DNA of 64,000 nt from Pseudoroseicyclus aestuarii (GTDB taxonomy: Bacteria > Pseudomonadota > Alphaproteobacteria > Rhodobacterales > Rhodobacteraceae): the NCBI RefSeq assembly GCF_003217255.1, contig NZ_QJTE01000001.1:868001-932000 (forward strand). Direction: 5' to 3'. Positions 16,018 through 25,070 of the stretch are shown in pieces (position 1 is the first letter of the stretch; every line of letters starts with the position of its first letter). The position numbers and the translations under genes were made by a program. The notes below the pieces were generated by a model, which was not told the origin of the DNA, did no database searches, and saw only the letters and a program-made list of their open reading frames with translations.

Positions 16018-17337
16018 TCACTGCCCTCCCAGACGGCGGCGGTAGACGATGTCGATCCAGACGGCGAGGACGAGGACGCCGCCGACGACGATGTTCTGCA
16101 GCGGCGCATCGACGCCGACCATCGCCATGCCCGATTGCAGCGACTGCATGATCAGCGCGCCGAGGATGGCGCCGTAGATCGTGCCGAGACCGCCGGCGAG
16201 CGCGGTGCCGCCGATGACGGCGGCGGCGATCACCCGCAGCTCGTCGAGCGTGCCGATGTCGTTCGAGTGGTAGGTCGCACGGGCCGAGGCGACGACGGCG
16301 GCCAGCGCCACCAGCGCGCCCATGATCGCGAAGACCTTGACGGTCAGCAGGCGGGTGTTGATGCCCGACAGCTCTGCCGCGTCGGGATTGCCCCCGGTCG
16401 CGAAGATGTAGCGGCCCAGCCGCGTCTTGCGGGCGACGGCGGTCATCACGATCGCCACGCCGATCAGCAGCAGCACCGAGACAGGCAGGCCGTAGCCGGT
16501 GGAGAAGCCTTCGGGCATGGTCTCGCCGCGGGCGGCGAAGCTACGCTCGAGCACGCGCGAGGGAATGGTGTAGGAGTTCAGCACCCAGATCAGGCCCATG
16601 ATCGCGGCGACGCAGACGGCGCCCACGACGACCTCGGCCCAGAGCGGCTTGACCGGGAAGTCGTGGCGCGTCTTGTTGCGCCGTCCCGAGATCAGCATCA
16701 GCACCGCCAAGACGCTGCAGACCGCGCCGACGATCCAGCTCCAGGTCACACCCAGCGTGCCGTTGATGCCGCCGAAGAGCTGGAAGGTGTCGTTGAGCGG
16801 GCCGATGGTCTGGCCGTTGGTGATGTACCAGCCGACGTTGCGCCAGACGAGCAGGCCGCCGAGCGTGACGATGAAGGCCGGGATGCCCTGGTAGCCCACG
16901 AGCCAGCCCTGCGCGGCACCGATGCCGGCGCCGACGGCGATGCCGCCGAGGATCGCGATCCAGGCCAGCATCGGCGTGTTCAGCCCCATGCCGGCAAAGC
17001 CCACGAGCCAGTCGGTCTGCAGCATGGCCATCACGGCCGAGCAGGTCGCCAGCAGCGCGCCGACCGACAGGTCGATATGGCGGGTGACGATCACGAAGAC
17101 CATGCCGGTGGCCATGATCGCCACGCTGACCGTCTGGATCGTCAGGTTGAAGATGTTGCGCGGCGTCAGGAAACGCCCGTCGGTCAGCACGTTGAAGACG
17201 ATGCAGACGACGATGAAGGCGCCCAGCATGCCCAGCAGGCGCAGGTCGATCTCGAGCTGGTTGATGAAGCTGCGCGATGGCGCCTGGGAGTTCGGCTTGC
17301 CGCCGCCCGTTCCATCGTCGGTCGAAGTGTCGGTCAT
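16018..17337 (-). CDS. xylH: Xylose ABC transporter permease
   Basis: A 439-residue inner-membrane permease of the BPD_transp_2 (ribose/xylose) family, with about ten to twelve hydrophobic segments. The characteristic blocks are LTPRNIFNLTIQTVSVAIMA, VTRHIDLSVGALLA and NTRLLTVKVFAIMGALVALA, then ALAGGLGTIYGAILGALIM near the C-terminus. The length is longer than RbsC and fits XylH. The start ATG at 17337 lacks a strong ribosome site; an alternative in-frame start at 17370 would add 11 residues. Two strong hairpins separate it from xylF upstream, and its stop overlaps the possible GTG start of the ATPase. Confidence 0.93.
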   Translation of the reverse strand: MTDTSTDDGTGGGKPNSQAPSRSFINQLEIDLRLLGMLGAFIVVCIVFNVLTDGRFLTPRNIFNLTIQTVSVAIMATGMVFVIVTRHIDLSVGALLATCSAVMAMLQTDWLVGFAGMGLNTPMLAWIAILGGIAVGAGIGAAQGWLVGYQGIPAFIVTLGGLLVWRNVGWYITNGQTIGPLNDTFQLFGGINGTLGVTWSWIVGAVCSVLAVLMLISGRRNKTRHDFPVKPLWAEVVVGAVCVAAIMGLIWVLNSYTIPSRVLERSFAARGETMPEGFSTGYGLPVSVLLLIGVAIVMTAVARKTRLGRYIFATGGNPDAAELSGINTRLLTVKVFAIMGALVALAAVVASARATYHSNDIGTLDELRVIAAAVIGGTALAGGLGTIYGAILGALIMQSLQSGMAMVGVDAPLQNIVVGGVLVLAVWIDIVYRRRLGGQ

Positions 17338-17358
17338 GGGGAGGATCTCGGGGTTGGG

Positions 17359-17424
17359 GCAGCCCCGCACCGAGCAATCGGGCGGGGCTGCGATAGGGTC
17401 AGGCGGGGCCCTGCGGCCCCCGCC
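17359..17424 (-). other. Tandem hairpins between xylF and the permease gene
   Basis: Two stem-loops lie in the 93-base gap. One is a perfect 10-base stem, GCAGCCCCGC/GCGGGGCTGC (17359-17391). The second, GGCGGGGCC against GGCCCCcGCC with one bulge, spans 17402-17424. Neither has a U tract. Such structures after a binding-protein gene commonly protect its mRNA and lower expression of the downstream permease. Confidence 0.7.
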
Positions 17425-17430
17425 CGTGTA

Positions 17431-18465
17431 TCAGTTGCAGGGCGAGGGGCCGTCCGTGACGCCCTGGCACAGCTCTTCCTGGGTGATCCAGCCGGCATCG
17501 ACGATGGTGTCGAGGTTGTCCTGCGTGATCGCCACCGGCTCAAGGAACTCGGCCCAGAGCGTGGTGCCGGAGGGCGAGGTCCATTCCTCGGCGCCTTCCA
17601 GATCGCTCATCGCGGTGCCGTCGGACAGCTCGAGCGCGATCTCGCCGGCGCGGGCGCCCAGGTCGCGGCTGTCCTTCCAGACGCTGACGGTCTGGGTGCC
17701 GAGCGCGATGCGGTTCAGCGCGGCGAAGTCGGCGTCCTGGCCCGAGACCGGGATCCCGTCGAGGCCCTGCGCGGTCAGCGCGGCCACGGCGCCACCGGCG
17801 GTGCCGTCGTTCGAGGCGACGACGGCATCGACCGCGTTGCCTTCGGCCGTCAGGATCTGCTCCATGTTGCGCTGCGCGTTGGCGGGCAGCCACTGGTCGG
17901 TATAGGCCTCGCCGACGATGGTGATGTCACCGGCGTCGATCGCGTCCTGCAGCACTTCCTGCTGGCCGCCGCGCAGGAAGTCGGCGTTCGGATCGGTGGG
18001 CGAGCCCTTGATCATCACGTAGTTGCCGGTCGGCTGCACATCGAGGATGTTCTGCGCCTGGATCCGGCCGACTTCGATGTTGTCGAAGGTCAGGTAGAAG
18101 GCGTCGGGGCTTTCGATCAGGCGGTCGTAGGCGATGACCGGGATGCCCTCGTTCGTCGCGGACTGGACGGCGGGCAGGATGGCCTGCGTGTCCTGCGCGA
18201 GGATGATCAGCACGTCGGCGCCCTGGGCGATCAGGCTTTCGACGTCCGACAGCTGCTTGGAGGACGAGGACTGCGCGTCGGTCGAGATGTACTCGGCCCC
18301 GGCTTCGTCCAGCGCGCCGCGGATCGCCCGCTCGTCGGTGGCCCAGCGCTCTTCCTGGAAGTTGGACCAGCTGACGCCGACGGTGACGTCGCTGTCCTGG
18401 GCAATGGCTGCGGTCGATGTCAGGCCGGCCGTCAGTGCGACGGCGGCCACGAGTGTATGGCGCAT
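17431..18465 (-). CDS. xylF: D-xylose-binding periplasmic protein
   Basis: A 344-residue substrate-binding protein with a Sec signal peptide (cleavage after AIA, residue 22). It contains the XylF signature segments [57 protein letters not shown] and VSGQDAD, which line the sugar pocket in the E. coli protein. It captures xylose in the periplasm and delivers it to the permease. The ATG at 18465 follows GGGAGG. It is the first gene of the minus-strand operon, and divergent from the ROK regulator. Confidence 0.96.
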   Translation of the reverse strand: MRHTLVAAVALTAGLTSTAAIAQDSDVTVGVSWSNFQEERWATDERAIRGALDEAGAEYISTDAQSSSSKQLSDVESLIAQGADVLIILAQDTQAILPAVQSATNEGIPVIAYDRLIESPDAFYLTFDNIEVGRIQAQNILDVQPTGNYVMIKGSPTDPNADFLRGGQQEVLQDAIDAGDITIVGEAYTDQWLPANAQRNMEQILTAEGNAVDAVVASNDGTAGGAVAALTAQGLDGIPVSGQDADFAALNRIALGTQTVSVWKDSRDLGARAGEIALELSDGTAMSDLEGAEEWTSPSGTTLWAEFLEPVAITQDNLDTIVDAGWITQEELCQGVTDGPSPCN

Positions 18466-18551
18466 GGGGACCTCCCTGTATTTAGCGCTCCGCCCGGCTT
18501 GCCGCGACTCTCGTCCCGGCTCCGGTTCTCCCAGTGCCAAGACACTCGAAT

Positions 18552-18597
18552 ATTTGTTCGCTTGTCAAATTATATTTTGCCTGAAAACCGACAAAAA
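18552..18597. promoter_or_regulatory. xylF/ROK-regulator control region
   Basis: This AT-rich island in the 221-base divergent intergenic region holds ATTTG-N9-CAAAT (18552-18570), a candidate operator. It also holds TATAAT on the minus strand (18574-18569), with a weak TTTTTG 17 bases upstream, which could be the -10 and -35 of xylF. Repressor bound at the inverted repeat would lie just downstream of that promoter. The motif match is by eye only. Confidence 0.35.
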
Positions 18598-18686
18598 GCG
18601 CGAAAGCCCCTGTCACAGCGGCGCATGTTTCGCCAGACTGTGTCCATCGCCGGGTAGGAGCGGCGATATACTTCGGGGGGTGAATT

Positions 18687-19997
18687 ATGAAAAAGCCGCG
18701 ACTCGACGCGTCGCAGAGGGCCGCGAAGGGCCCTGCCCCGTCCGCGGGCCTCGAGGCGCTGGCCGAGGGGCCGCCGGGCTGCGGCCCGCTTCTGTGCGGC
18801 GGCGGGCGCGACGGGCGCCCCCTGCGCCAGCAAATCTTCGACTATGTCCGCGGCACCGGGCGCGCCGCCCGCGCCGATGTCACCCGCGCCCTGTCGATCA
18901 GCGCCGGCTCGGTGACCACCCTCACCTCGGAGCTGATCGCCCTAGGCCTCCTGCGCGAGGTGCAGGGCGCGGGCCGCAGCGAGGGGCGCGGCCGTCCCCC
19001 CGTCGCGCTCGAGGTGGTGCCCGAGGGGCGCCTCGTGGTGGGCATCAAGCTGTCCGATGAACGCCATTCCGCCGTCCTCGTCGACTTCGCCGGCACGGTC
19101 CTCGCCGAGGCGAGCCTGCCGACCGCGCCCATTCGCAAGACGCTGGCGCAGACCTGCGACGAGGCCGAGGGGCTGGTCGAGGAGCTGATGCAGGGCCGCG
19201 ACCGCTCGGCCCTCGGCGCCGTCGGCCTCGGCGTCGCGGGGCCTGCCGACCACGAGACCGGCATCGTGCCATGGTCCCCGCTTCTCGACGGGCGCGACGT
19301 GCCGCTGAAGGCGGCGATGGAGGAGCGGCTGGGCGTGACGGTGCTGGTCGAGAACGATTCCAACGTGCTGGCCCTTGCGGAGCTGTGGTTCGGCGCCGGC
19401 CGCGCGCTGTCGGATTTCGTCGTCGTGACCATCGAGAACGGCGTCGGCATGGGCCTCGTCCTCGGCAACCGGCTCTGGCGCGGGACCCGCGGCATGGGGC
19501 TGGAGCTGGGGCACATGAAGGTGCACCTCGACGGCGCGCTTTGCCGCTGCGGCAAGCGCGGCTGCCTTGAGGCCTATGTCGCGGACTATGCCCTCGCGCG
19601 CGAGGCCGGCATCGCCCTCGGGCGGTCCAGCCGCAACCTGCAAAGCCCCCTCGCCATGCTCGAGGCGCTCTATGCCGAGGCGAAGGGCGGTAACGAGACC
19701 GCGCGCACCATCTTCGAACGCGCGGGCCGCTACCTCGCGCTGGGGCTGTCGAACGTCGTGCAGCTTTACGACCCGGCGCTGATCATCCTCTCGGGAGAAC
19801 GCATGAGATACGACTACCTCTACGCCGAGGAGGTGCTGGCCGAGATGGCCTCGCTGGGGATGCCGAACAGCCGGCCGCCCTGCCCGGTCGAGATCCACGC
19901 CTGGGGCGATATGGCCTGGGCGCGGGGCGCCAGCGCGCTCGCCCTTTCGGCGGTCACCGAGGCCGCCCTGGCAGACCGCTTCGAGGCCCGGGCATGA
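18687..19997 (+). CDS. xylR: ROK-family transcriptional regulator, probable XylR
   Basis: A 436-residue protein with an N-terminal winged helix-turn-helix (about 48-100: RQQIFDYVRG through SAGSVTTLTSELIALG). A ROK sugar-kinase-like domain follows. ENDSNVLALAE and the zinc-binding motif ELGHMKVHLDGALCRCGKRG are present. Proteins of this build repress xylose or other sugar genes and release DNA when they bind sugar. Its divergent position beside xylF makes control of the xyl operon the natural role. The ATG at 18687 follows GGGGGGTG. Its stop overlaps the start of the CRTAC1 gene (ATGA). Confidence 0.9.
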   Translation: MKKPRLDASQRAAKGPAPSAGLEALAEGPPGCGPLLCGGGRDGRPLRQQIFDYVRGTGRAARADVTRALSISAGSVTTLTSELIALGLLREVQGAGRSEGRGRPPVALEVVPEGRLVVGIKLSDERHSAVLVDFAGTVLAEASLPTAPIRKTLAQTCDEAEGLVEELMQGRDRSALGAVGLGVAGPADHETGIVPWSPLLDGRDVPLKAAMEERLGVTVLVENDSNVLALAELWFGAGRALSDFVVVTIENGVGMGLVLGNRLWRGTRGMGLELGHMKVHLDGALCRCGKRGCLEAYVADYALAREAGIALGRSSRNLQSPLAMLEALYAEAKGGNETARTIFERAGRYLALGLSNVVQLYDPALIILSGERMRYDYLYAEEVLAEMASLGMPNSRPPCPVEIHAWGDMAWARGASALALSAVTEAALADRFEARA

Positions 19998-21472
19998 GGG
20001 GGCTGGCGCTGGCGCTCTGCGCCCTGCCCGCCGCCGCCATTGCGCAGCCGCGGTTCGAGCCTGTCTCGGTGCCCGAGCACCAGTACACCGGCGGGTGGGA
20101 GCATTTCGTCGGCGGCGGCGTGGCCGTCTTCGACTGCGACGGCGATGCCCTTCCGGAGGTTTTCCTCGCCGGCGGCGACAGCCCGGCGCTGCTGCTGCAC
20201 AACGACGGCGAGATGCGCTTTTCCGCCGCGTCTTTCCCCGAGATGACGGGCGTCACCGGCGCCTACCCCATCGACATCGATGCGGACGGGCATCTCGACC
20301 TTTTCGTCCTGCGCGCCGGAGAAAACCGGGTGCTGCGCGGCCAGCCCCGCTGCGGCTTCGAGGAGGCCTTCTCTATTCCCGGCGGCGCGGCCTGGTCCAC
20401 GGCCTTTACCGCATGGTGGCAGGACGAGGGGCGCCCGCATATGGCCGTCGGCAATTACGTCGACCGCGACGACCCCGAGGGGCCCTTCTTCGCCTGCGAC
20501 GACAATACCCTGATCGAGCCGGCAGAGGACGGCTGGACCGCCAGCGCTCTATCCCCCGGCTTCTGCCCGCTCTCGCTTTTGGCGGCCCGCGATGCGCGAG
20601 GTCGCCAGACCCTGCGCCTATCGAACGACCGGCAATACTACGTGCGCGGCGGCTACGAGCAGATGTGGGACATCGCTGACCGGCGTTTCCTCACCGAGGC
20701 GGATGGCTGGGCGCCGATCTCGATCTGGGGCATGGGCATCGCCAGCGCCGACCTGACGGGCGACGGGCGGGACGAGGTCATGCTGACCTCGATGGGCGAC
20801 CAGCTGCTGCAGATCGCGCAGCCCGACGGCAGCTATGCCGCCGCCCCCTACGAGATCGGCTCCTACGCGCAGCGGCCCTATCGCGGCGACGATGGGCGCC
20901 CCTCGACCGGCTGGCACGCGCAGTTCGAGGATATCGACAACGACGGGCTGCTCGATCTCTTCATCGCCAAGGGCAATGTCGACCAGATGCCCTCTAACGC
21001 GATCCGCGATCCCAACAACCTGCTGATGCAGCAGCCTGATGGCAGCTTCGTCGAGGCAGCGATGGAGGCCGGGATCGACAGCGACGCCCGTGCCCGCGGC
21101 GGCGCACTGGCCGATCTCGATGGCGACGGGCGGGTCGATCTGGTGGTGAACAACCGCCGCGCGCCCTTCGAGGTCTGGCGCAACGTGACAGAGGGCGCCG
21201 GCCATTGGCTGGGCCTGGACCTGCGCCAGCCCGGCGGCAACCGCGACGCCATCGGCGCCCGTGTGACGGTGACCGCCAGGGACCGCAGCCAGTCGCGGCA
21301 AAGGGTGATCGGCGGCGGCCATGCCGGCGGGCAGCTCCTGCCGCTGCATTTCGGCCTTGGGGCCGAGGAAGAGGTATCGGTGCGCGTGGAGTGGCCGGAT
21401 GGCACCGTCACGGGGCCGCATCCTGCCGAAGCCGGTGCCGTTCTTCTGCTGGATCGCTCTGCTCTGCCTTGA
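19994..21472 (+). CDS. CRTAC1 family FG-GAP/ASPIC repeat protein, exported
   Basis: A 492-residue protein with a short Sec signal peptide (cleavage near AIA-QP, residue 17). It carries at least five calcium-binding FG-GAP/VCBS-type loops: DCDGDALPEVF, DIDADGHLDLF, DLTGDGRDEVM, DIDNDGLLDLF and DLDGDGRVDLV. A C-terminal ASPIC/UnbV-type segment (VRVEWPDGTVTGP) ends the protein. It is probably a periplasmic or surface beta-propeller; the molecular role of the family in bacteria is not established. Its ATG overlaps the stop of the xylose regulator, so it is translationally coupled to that gene, which is unexpected. Confidence 0.85.
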   Translation: MRGLALALCALPAAAIAQPRFEPVSVPEHQYTGGWEHFVGGGVAVFDCDGDALPEVFLAGGDSPALLLHNDGEMRFSAASFPEMTGVTGAYPIDIDADGHLDLFVLRAGENRVLRGQPRCGFEEAFSIPGGAAWSTAFTAWWQDEGRPHMAVGNYVDRDDPEGPFFACDDNTLIEPAEDGWTASALSPGFCPLSLLAARDARGRQTLRLSNDRQYYVRGGYEQMWDIADRRFLTEADGWAPISIWGMGIASADLTGDGRDEVMLTSMGDQLLQIAQPDGSYAAAPYEIGSYAQRPYRGDDGRPSTGWHAQFEDIDNDGLLDLFIAKGNVDQMPSNAIRDPNNLLMQQPDGSFVEAAMEAGIDSDARARGGALADLDGDGRVDLVVNNRRAPFEVWRNVTEGAGHWLGLDLRQPGGNRDAIGARVTVTARDRSQSRQRVIGGGHAGGQLLPLHFGLGAEEEVSVRVEWPDGTVTGPHPAEAGAVLLLDRSALP

Positions 21473-21473
21473 T

Positions 21474-21491
21474 CTGCCAATGGATTGGCAG
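21474..21491. terminator. Short convergent hairpin between the CRTAC1 and dihaem peroxidase genes
   Basis: The palindrome CTGCCAATGGATTGGCAG lies 2 bases after the CRTAC1 stop and could fold as a six- to seven-base stem on either strand. There is no U tract, so its strength as a terminator is doubtful. Confidence 0.35.
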
Positions 21492-21564
21492 CCGTAGCGG
21501 CGGCATCGGATCAGCGTCGCGCTGCAACCTGCTGTAAAGGAACGCGCGGAAGCGCTCCGCCTTG

Positions 21565-22920
21565 CTACGGCGCGGGCACCGGCAAGCCGCTGGGGACAGT
21601 CTCGGGGATGCCCAGCCGACCGGCCTCCGCCACCGGGTCGGTCAGTGCATCGAGGAAGGCCAGAAGCGCCTGCATATCCGCCTCGTCCAGCGTCACGGGC
21701 GGCGCGGTGACGGAGCTTGCGATGGCCTCGAGTTCTGCGGGATCGTCCAGCTCGGCCCAATCCTCGACCGCAAGCGCGGGCAGCACCACCTGCGCGCGGT
21801 CGTAGCGCGCCAGCGCCGCCACGGGATCGGCATGATCGCGCAGGAACGCGCCCAGCGTCGCATGGCCGCCGGCATGGCCATAGGGCGCGGTCAGCGCCAC
21901 GTTGCGCAGAGAGGGCGTGCGGAAGGCATAAAGATCCTCCGGATCGCCGGTCACACGGAACCGCCCCTCGTCCTTCGCGCCGATCTCGAAGCGGGCGCCC
22001 TTGCCCGGCCCCAGCTGCGGCGCGCCCATGGCATGATAGCCGTGGTCGGTGAGGAAGGGCCCGGCGTGGCAGGCCGAACAGCCGGCCTCGCCGTAGAACA
22101 GCGCCATGCCCCGCTCGGCCAACGGATCGAGCCGCCCATCGCCCCGCAGCACCGCGTCGAAGGGGCTGTCGTCCGAGCGGAACTCGAAATTGATGAAGGC
22201 GGCCAAGGCGTTGGAGATATCGGTGAAAGCGATCTCCTCCGGCGCGCGACCATAGACCGCGGCAAAGCGCTCGGCGTACTCCGGCACCCCCGCGACGCGG
22301 CGAGCGATCAGGTCCCAGGCGCCGCCGGGCCCCGTAAGGATGCCCAGCCGTACCGCCTGCGCGACCTCGTTCTCCGAATAATGCCCGGCCATCTCATCGG
22401 CGGATAGCACCGGGAACATGGTCTGCGCCGAGAGGATCGAGTCGAAGCCTTGGGTCATCTCCTCCTCCAGCGGCGTGCGCATGCCCGTGGGCCGCGTCGC
22501 ATCGGCCTCGACCCGGCCGTCGTGGAACATCGAGACGTAGTCATGCGCCGAGGTGTTCCACAGCGCCTGGCTGTTGCGCGGCACCCGCTGCTCGGGAAGG
22601 TTCGCGGCATCCGCAACCCGCGCGGGGCCGAGGCCATGCCCGCCGTCGCCAAGCGGCAGCGACAGCCCGTCGGAGGTGCCGAAAGCCGGATGGTGGCAGG
22701 TGACGCAGGCGACCTCGCGGTTACCCGAGAGGATCGGATCGTAGAACAGGAGCTGCCCAAGTTGCGCGGCACCCTCGTCGAGGGGCGGCCATGCGCTCTC
22801 GTCCAGCGGCTGCGGCAGAGCCTCGCGCAAGGAGTCCGGCATCGCCGGGCGGGCGGTCTGCCCCGCCGCGAGCGCCGTCACCGCCGAGACGGCAAGACCG
22901 GCCACCAGTATCCGTTGCAT
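21565..22920 (-). CDS. Dihaem cytochrome c peroxidase / MauG-family protein
   Basis: A 451-residue periplasmic protein with a signal peptide (cleavage near residue 20) and two c-type haem sites: CVTCH at 72-76 and CSACH at 281-285. LFYDPILSGNREVACVTCH, LWNTSAHD and FRTPSLRNVALTAPYGHAGG are signatures of the bacterial dihaem peroxidase/MauG superfamily. The ATG at 22920 follows GGGAGGCGAGG, better than the two upstream Met codons. It may reduce peroxide or oxidise a protein partner; sequence alone cannot decide. It lies downstream of lipA on the same strand and converges on the CRTAC1 gene, which may be a functional partner in the periplasm. Confidence 0.88.
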   Translation of the reverse strand: MQRILVAGLAVSAVTALAAGQTARPAMPDSLREALPQPLDESAWPPLDEGAAQLGQLLFYDPILSGNREVACVTCHHPAFGTSDGLSLPLGDGGHGLGPARVADAANLPEQRVPRNSQALWNTSAHDYVSMFHDGRVEADATRPTGMRTPLEEEMTQGFDSILSAQTMFPVLSADEMAGHYSENEVAQAVRLGILTGPGGAWDLIARRVAGVPEYAERFAAVYGRAPEEIAFTDISNALAAFINFEFRSDDSPFDAVLRGDGRLDPLAERGMALFYGEAGCSACHAGPFLTDHGYHAMGAPQLGPGKGARFEIGAKDEGRFRVTGDPEDLYAFRTPSLRNVALTAPYGHAGGHATLGAFLRDHADPVAALARYDRAQVVLPALAVEDWAELDDPAELEAIASSVTAPPVTLDEADMQALLAFLDALTDPVAEAGRLGIPETVPSGLPVPAP

Positions 22921-22988
22921 CCTCGCCTCCCTCATCCCCAAGAGAGGTTATCGCCCGCGGGCGCGGCGGCGTCCAGAGTGCCCGGGGA

Positions 22989-23945
22989 TCAGGCCGTGGT
23001 GCCGAGCCGGGCCTGCCGCGCCTCGCGCAGGCGCGCGAAATCGTCGCCCGCGTGGTAGGACGACCGCGTGAGCGGCGTCGCCGAGACCATCAGGAAGCCC
23101 TTGCCACGCGCCGCGCGCTCGTAATCGGCGAATTCCTCGGGCGTCACGAAGCGGTCGACGGCATGGTGCTTGGGCGTCGGCTGAAGGTACTGGCCCACGG
23201 TCAGGAAATCGATGTCCGCGGCGCGCATGTCGTCCATCACCTGGTGGACGGCCTGCTTTTCCTCGCCCAGCCCGACCATGATCCCGGACTTGGTGAACAT
23301 TGCCGGGTCCATCTCCTTCACCCGCTGCAGAAGCCGCAGGGAGTGAAAGTAGCGCGCGCCGGGGCGGACGCCGGGATAGAGGCCGGGCACCGTCTCGAGG
23401 TTGTGGTTGAAGACGTCCGGCTGCGCCTCGACCACGACCTCGAGGCTGCCGGGCTTGGCGCGCAGGAAGTCGGGCGTCAGGATCTCGATCGTGGTGCCGG
23501 GGCTGCGGCGGCGGATGGCGCGGATCGTCTGGGCGAAATGCTCGGCGCCGCCATCCTCGACATCGTCGCGGTCGACGGAGGTGATGACGACGTGGTTCAG
23601 CCCCAGCTTGGCCACGGCATCCGCGACGCGCCCGGGCTCGAACACGTCGAGCGCGTCTGGGCGGCCGGTGGCGACGTTGCAGAAGGTGCAGCCGCGGGTG
23701 CAGATCTCGCCCATGATCATCATGGTGGCGTGGCCCTGGGACCAGCATTCACCGACGTTGGGACAGCCTGCCTCTTCGCAGACCGTGACAAGCCGATGCT
23801 CGCGGATGGTCTCGCGGGTCTGGCGGTAGCCTTCGGAGGTCGGCGCCTTGACCCGGATCCAGTCCGGTTTCTTCGGCTGCGGCGCGCTGTCGGGGCGCGC
23901 GGCCTTTTCGGGATGGCGGCCGGCGGGGATCTTGAGATCGCGCAT
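22989..23945 (-). CDS. lipA: Lipoyl synthase
   Basis: A 318-residue radical SAM enzyme that inserts two sulfurs into the octanoyl group on lipoyl domains. Both Fe-S clusters are visible: the auxiliary set [12 protein letters not shown] (Cys56, 61, 67) and the radical SAM set CTRGCTFC (Cys82, 86, 89). The conserved C-terminal Arg-Ser-Ser-Tyr ([11 protein letters not shown]) is present. The ATG at 23945 follows GAGG and gives the usual family length; an upstream start at 23969 would add eight residues. It is transcribed in the same direction as oxyR upstream and the peroxidase gene downstream. Confidence 0.97.
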   Translation of the reverse strand: MRDLKIPAGRHPEKAARPDSAPQPKKPDWIRVKAPTSEGYRQTRETIREHRLVTVCEEAGCPNVGECWSQGHATMMIMGEICTRGCTFCNVATGRPDALDVFEPGRVADAVAKLGLNHVVITSVDRDDVEDGGAEHFAQTIRAIRRRSPGTTIEILTPDFLRAKPGSLEVVVEAQPDVFNHNLETVPGLYPGVRPGARYFHSLRLLQRVKEMDPAMFTKSGIMVGLGEEKQAVHQVMDDMRAADIDFLTVGQYLQPTPKHHAVDRFVTPEEFADYERAARGKGFLMVSATPLTRSSYHAGDDFARLREARQARLGTTA

Positions 23946-24032
23946 GATGCCCTCGGAATATCGTTTCATATCGAACTTAAGGGCGCAGAGCCGCGAAGTC
24001 CATCGCCCGGGGGCGGGATGCGGCCATGCATG

Positions 24033-24962
24033 TCAGGGGAGCTGCGCCCGCGCCTGCGCCACCAGCCCCTCGCCCGCCTGCCGCAGGACGGCACCGATCG
24101 CCTTGGACCAGCCATCATCGCTGCTGCCCCGCCGCCGGACGAGGGCGAGCTGGCGCGCGGGCTCCGGCGCGGCGAACCGCATGAGGGCGAGGTCCGGCGC
24201 CGCCGCCGTCTCGGCCCGGAGCGCCAGTTCGGGCAGCAGCGTCAGGCCGAAGCCTTCGGAGACCAGCCCCACCAGCGTCGCCAGCGAGGAAGCGCCGAGA
24301 TCGACCTGCCGCCGCGCCGGAAGACCGCAGACCTCGAGCGCCTGATCGGCGAGGCAATGCCCCTCGTCCAGCAGCAGAAGCTGGTCGGGCGAGACCTCGG
24401 CGGGCCGCAGCCGGTCGGGCGCCTCGGCAAAGGGCGCAAGGCGGGCGCGCGATCCGGCGAGGACGAACCGGTCCTCGAAGAGCGGCTCGGCGCTCAGGTC
24501 CGGATCGCCCAGCGGCAGCGCGCAGAGCACCGCGTCGAGGCGGCCCTGCCGCAGCCCGTCCAGCAGGTCGCCCGTCTGCGCCTCGCGCACCCGGATATCG
24601 AGCGAGAGATCCCGCGCCCTCAGCTGCGTCAGCGCCAGCGGCAGCAGGTAGGGTGCGACGGTCGGGATCACGCCCAGCCGCAGCCGCCCCGACAGGCCCC
24701 CTGCCCGCTGCGCCGCCTGCGCCAGATCGCCGACCTCGGTCAGGATGCGGCGGGCGCGGGTCAGCACCTCCTGCCCCGGCCGGGTCAGCTGGATGCCGCG
24801 CGGCAGCCGGTCGACCAGCCGCACGCCGAGCTGGCCCTCCAGCTCCTTGATCTGCTGGCTGAGGGCGGGCTGGGTGACATGCACCGTCTCGGCGGCGCGG
24901 CCGAAGCCGCCGGCATCCGCCAGCGCCACGAAGTAGCGCAACTGTTTCAATGATGGGCTCAT
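24033..24962 (-). CDS. oxyR: Hydrogen peroxide-inducible regulator OxyR
   Basis: A 309-residue LysR-type regulator. The N-terminal helix-turn-helix ([19 protein letters not shown], residues 20-38) is followed by an effector domain with the redox cysteine pair in [12 protein letters not shown], Cys203 and Cys212. The spacing equals Cys199-Cys208 of E. coli OxyR, so peroxide sensing by disulfide formation is expected. The gene is divergent from katA with 108 bases between the starts, holding two inverted repeats. An oxyR-katA pair of this kind is common in alphaproteobacteria. Confidence 0.94.
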   Translation of the reverse strand: MSPSLKQLRYFVALADAGGFGRAAETVHVTQPALSQQIKELEGQLGVRLVDRLPRGIQLTRPGQEVLTRARRILTEVGDLAQAAQRAGGLSGRLRLGVIPTVAPYLLPLALTQLRARDLSLDIRVREAQTGDLLDGLRQGRLDAVLCALPLGDPDLSAEPLFEDRFVLAGSRARLAPFAEAPDRLRPAEVSPDQLLLLDEGHCLADQALEVCGLPARRQVDLGASSLATLVGLVSEGFGLTLLPELALRAETAAAPDLALMRFAAPEPARQLALVRRRGSSDDGWSKAIGAVLRQAGEGLVAQARAQLP

Positions 24963-24971
24963 GGCGCCATG

Positions 24972-25018
24972 ATAAGCAAACCTTATGGCAGAGGCCAGCC
25001 ATTCCGATTGGTCATCGG
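24972..25018. promoter_or_regulatory. Two inverted repeats, candidate OxyR sites
   Basis: ATAAG-N5-CTTAT (24972-24986) fits the LysR-type T-N11-A box. CCGAT-N5-ATCGG (25004-25018) is a second inverted repeat with the same arm and spacer lengths. Their centres are 32 bases apart, about three helical turns, so an OxyR tetramer could contact both. The first repeat begins 10 bases upstream of the oxyR start, suggesting autoregulation. Confidence 0.55.
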
Positions 25019-25070
25019 CGGCGGGGGACGCGATAACGCCGCGCAAGAGACAGCCATCCAGGAGCCATCC

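Noticed and set aside
16135-18657. An 840-codon plus-strand frame across the xylose operon.
   Set aside because: It is antisense to the XylF and permease genes, is rich in Arg/Asp/His/Gly repeats typical of shadow frames, and has no ribosome site.
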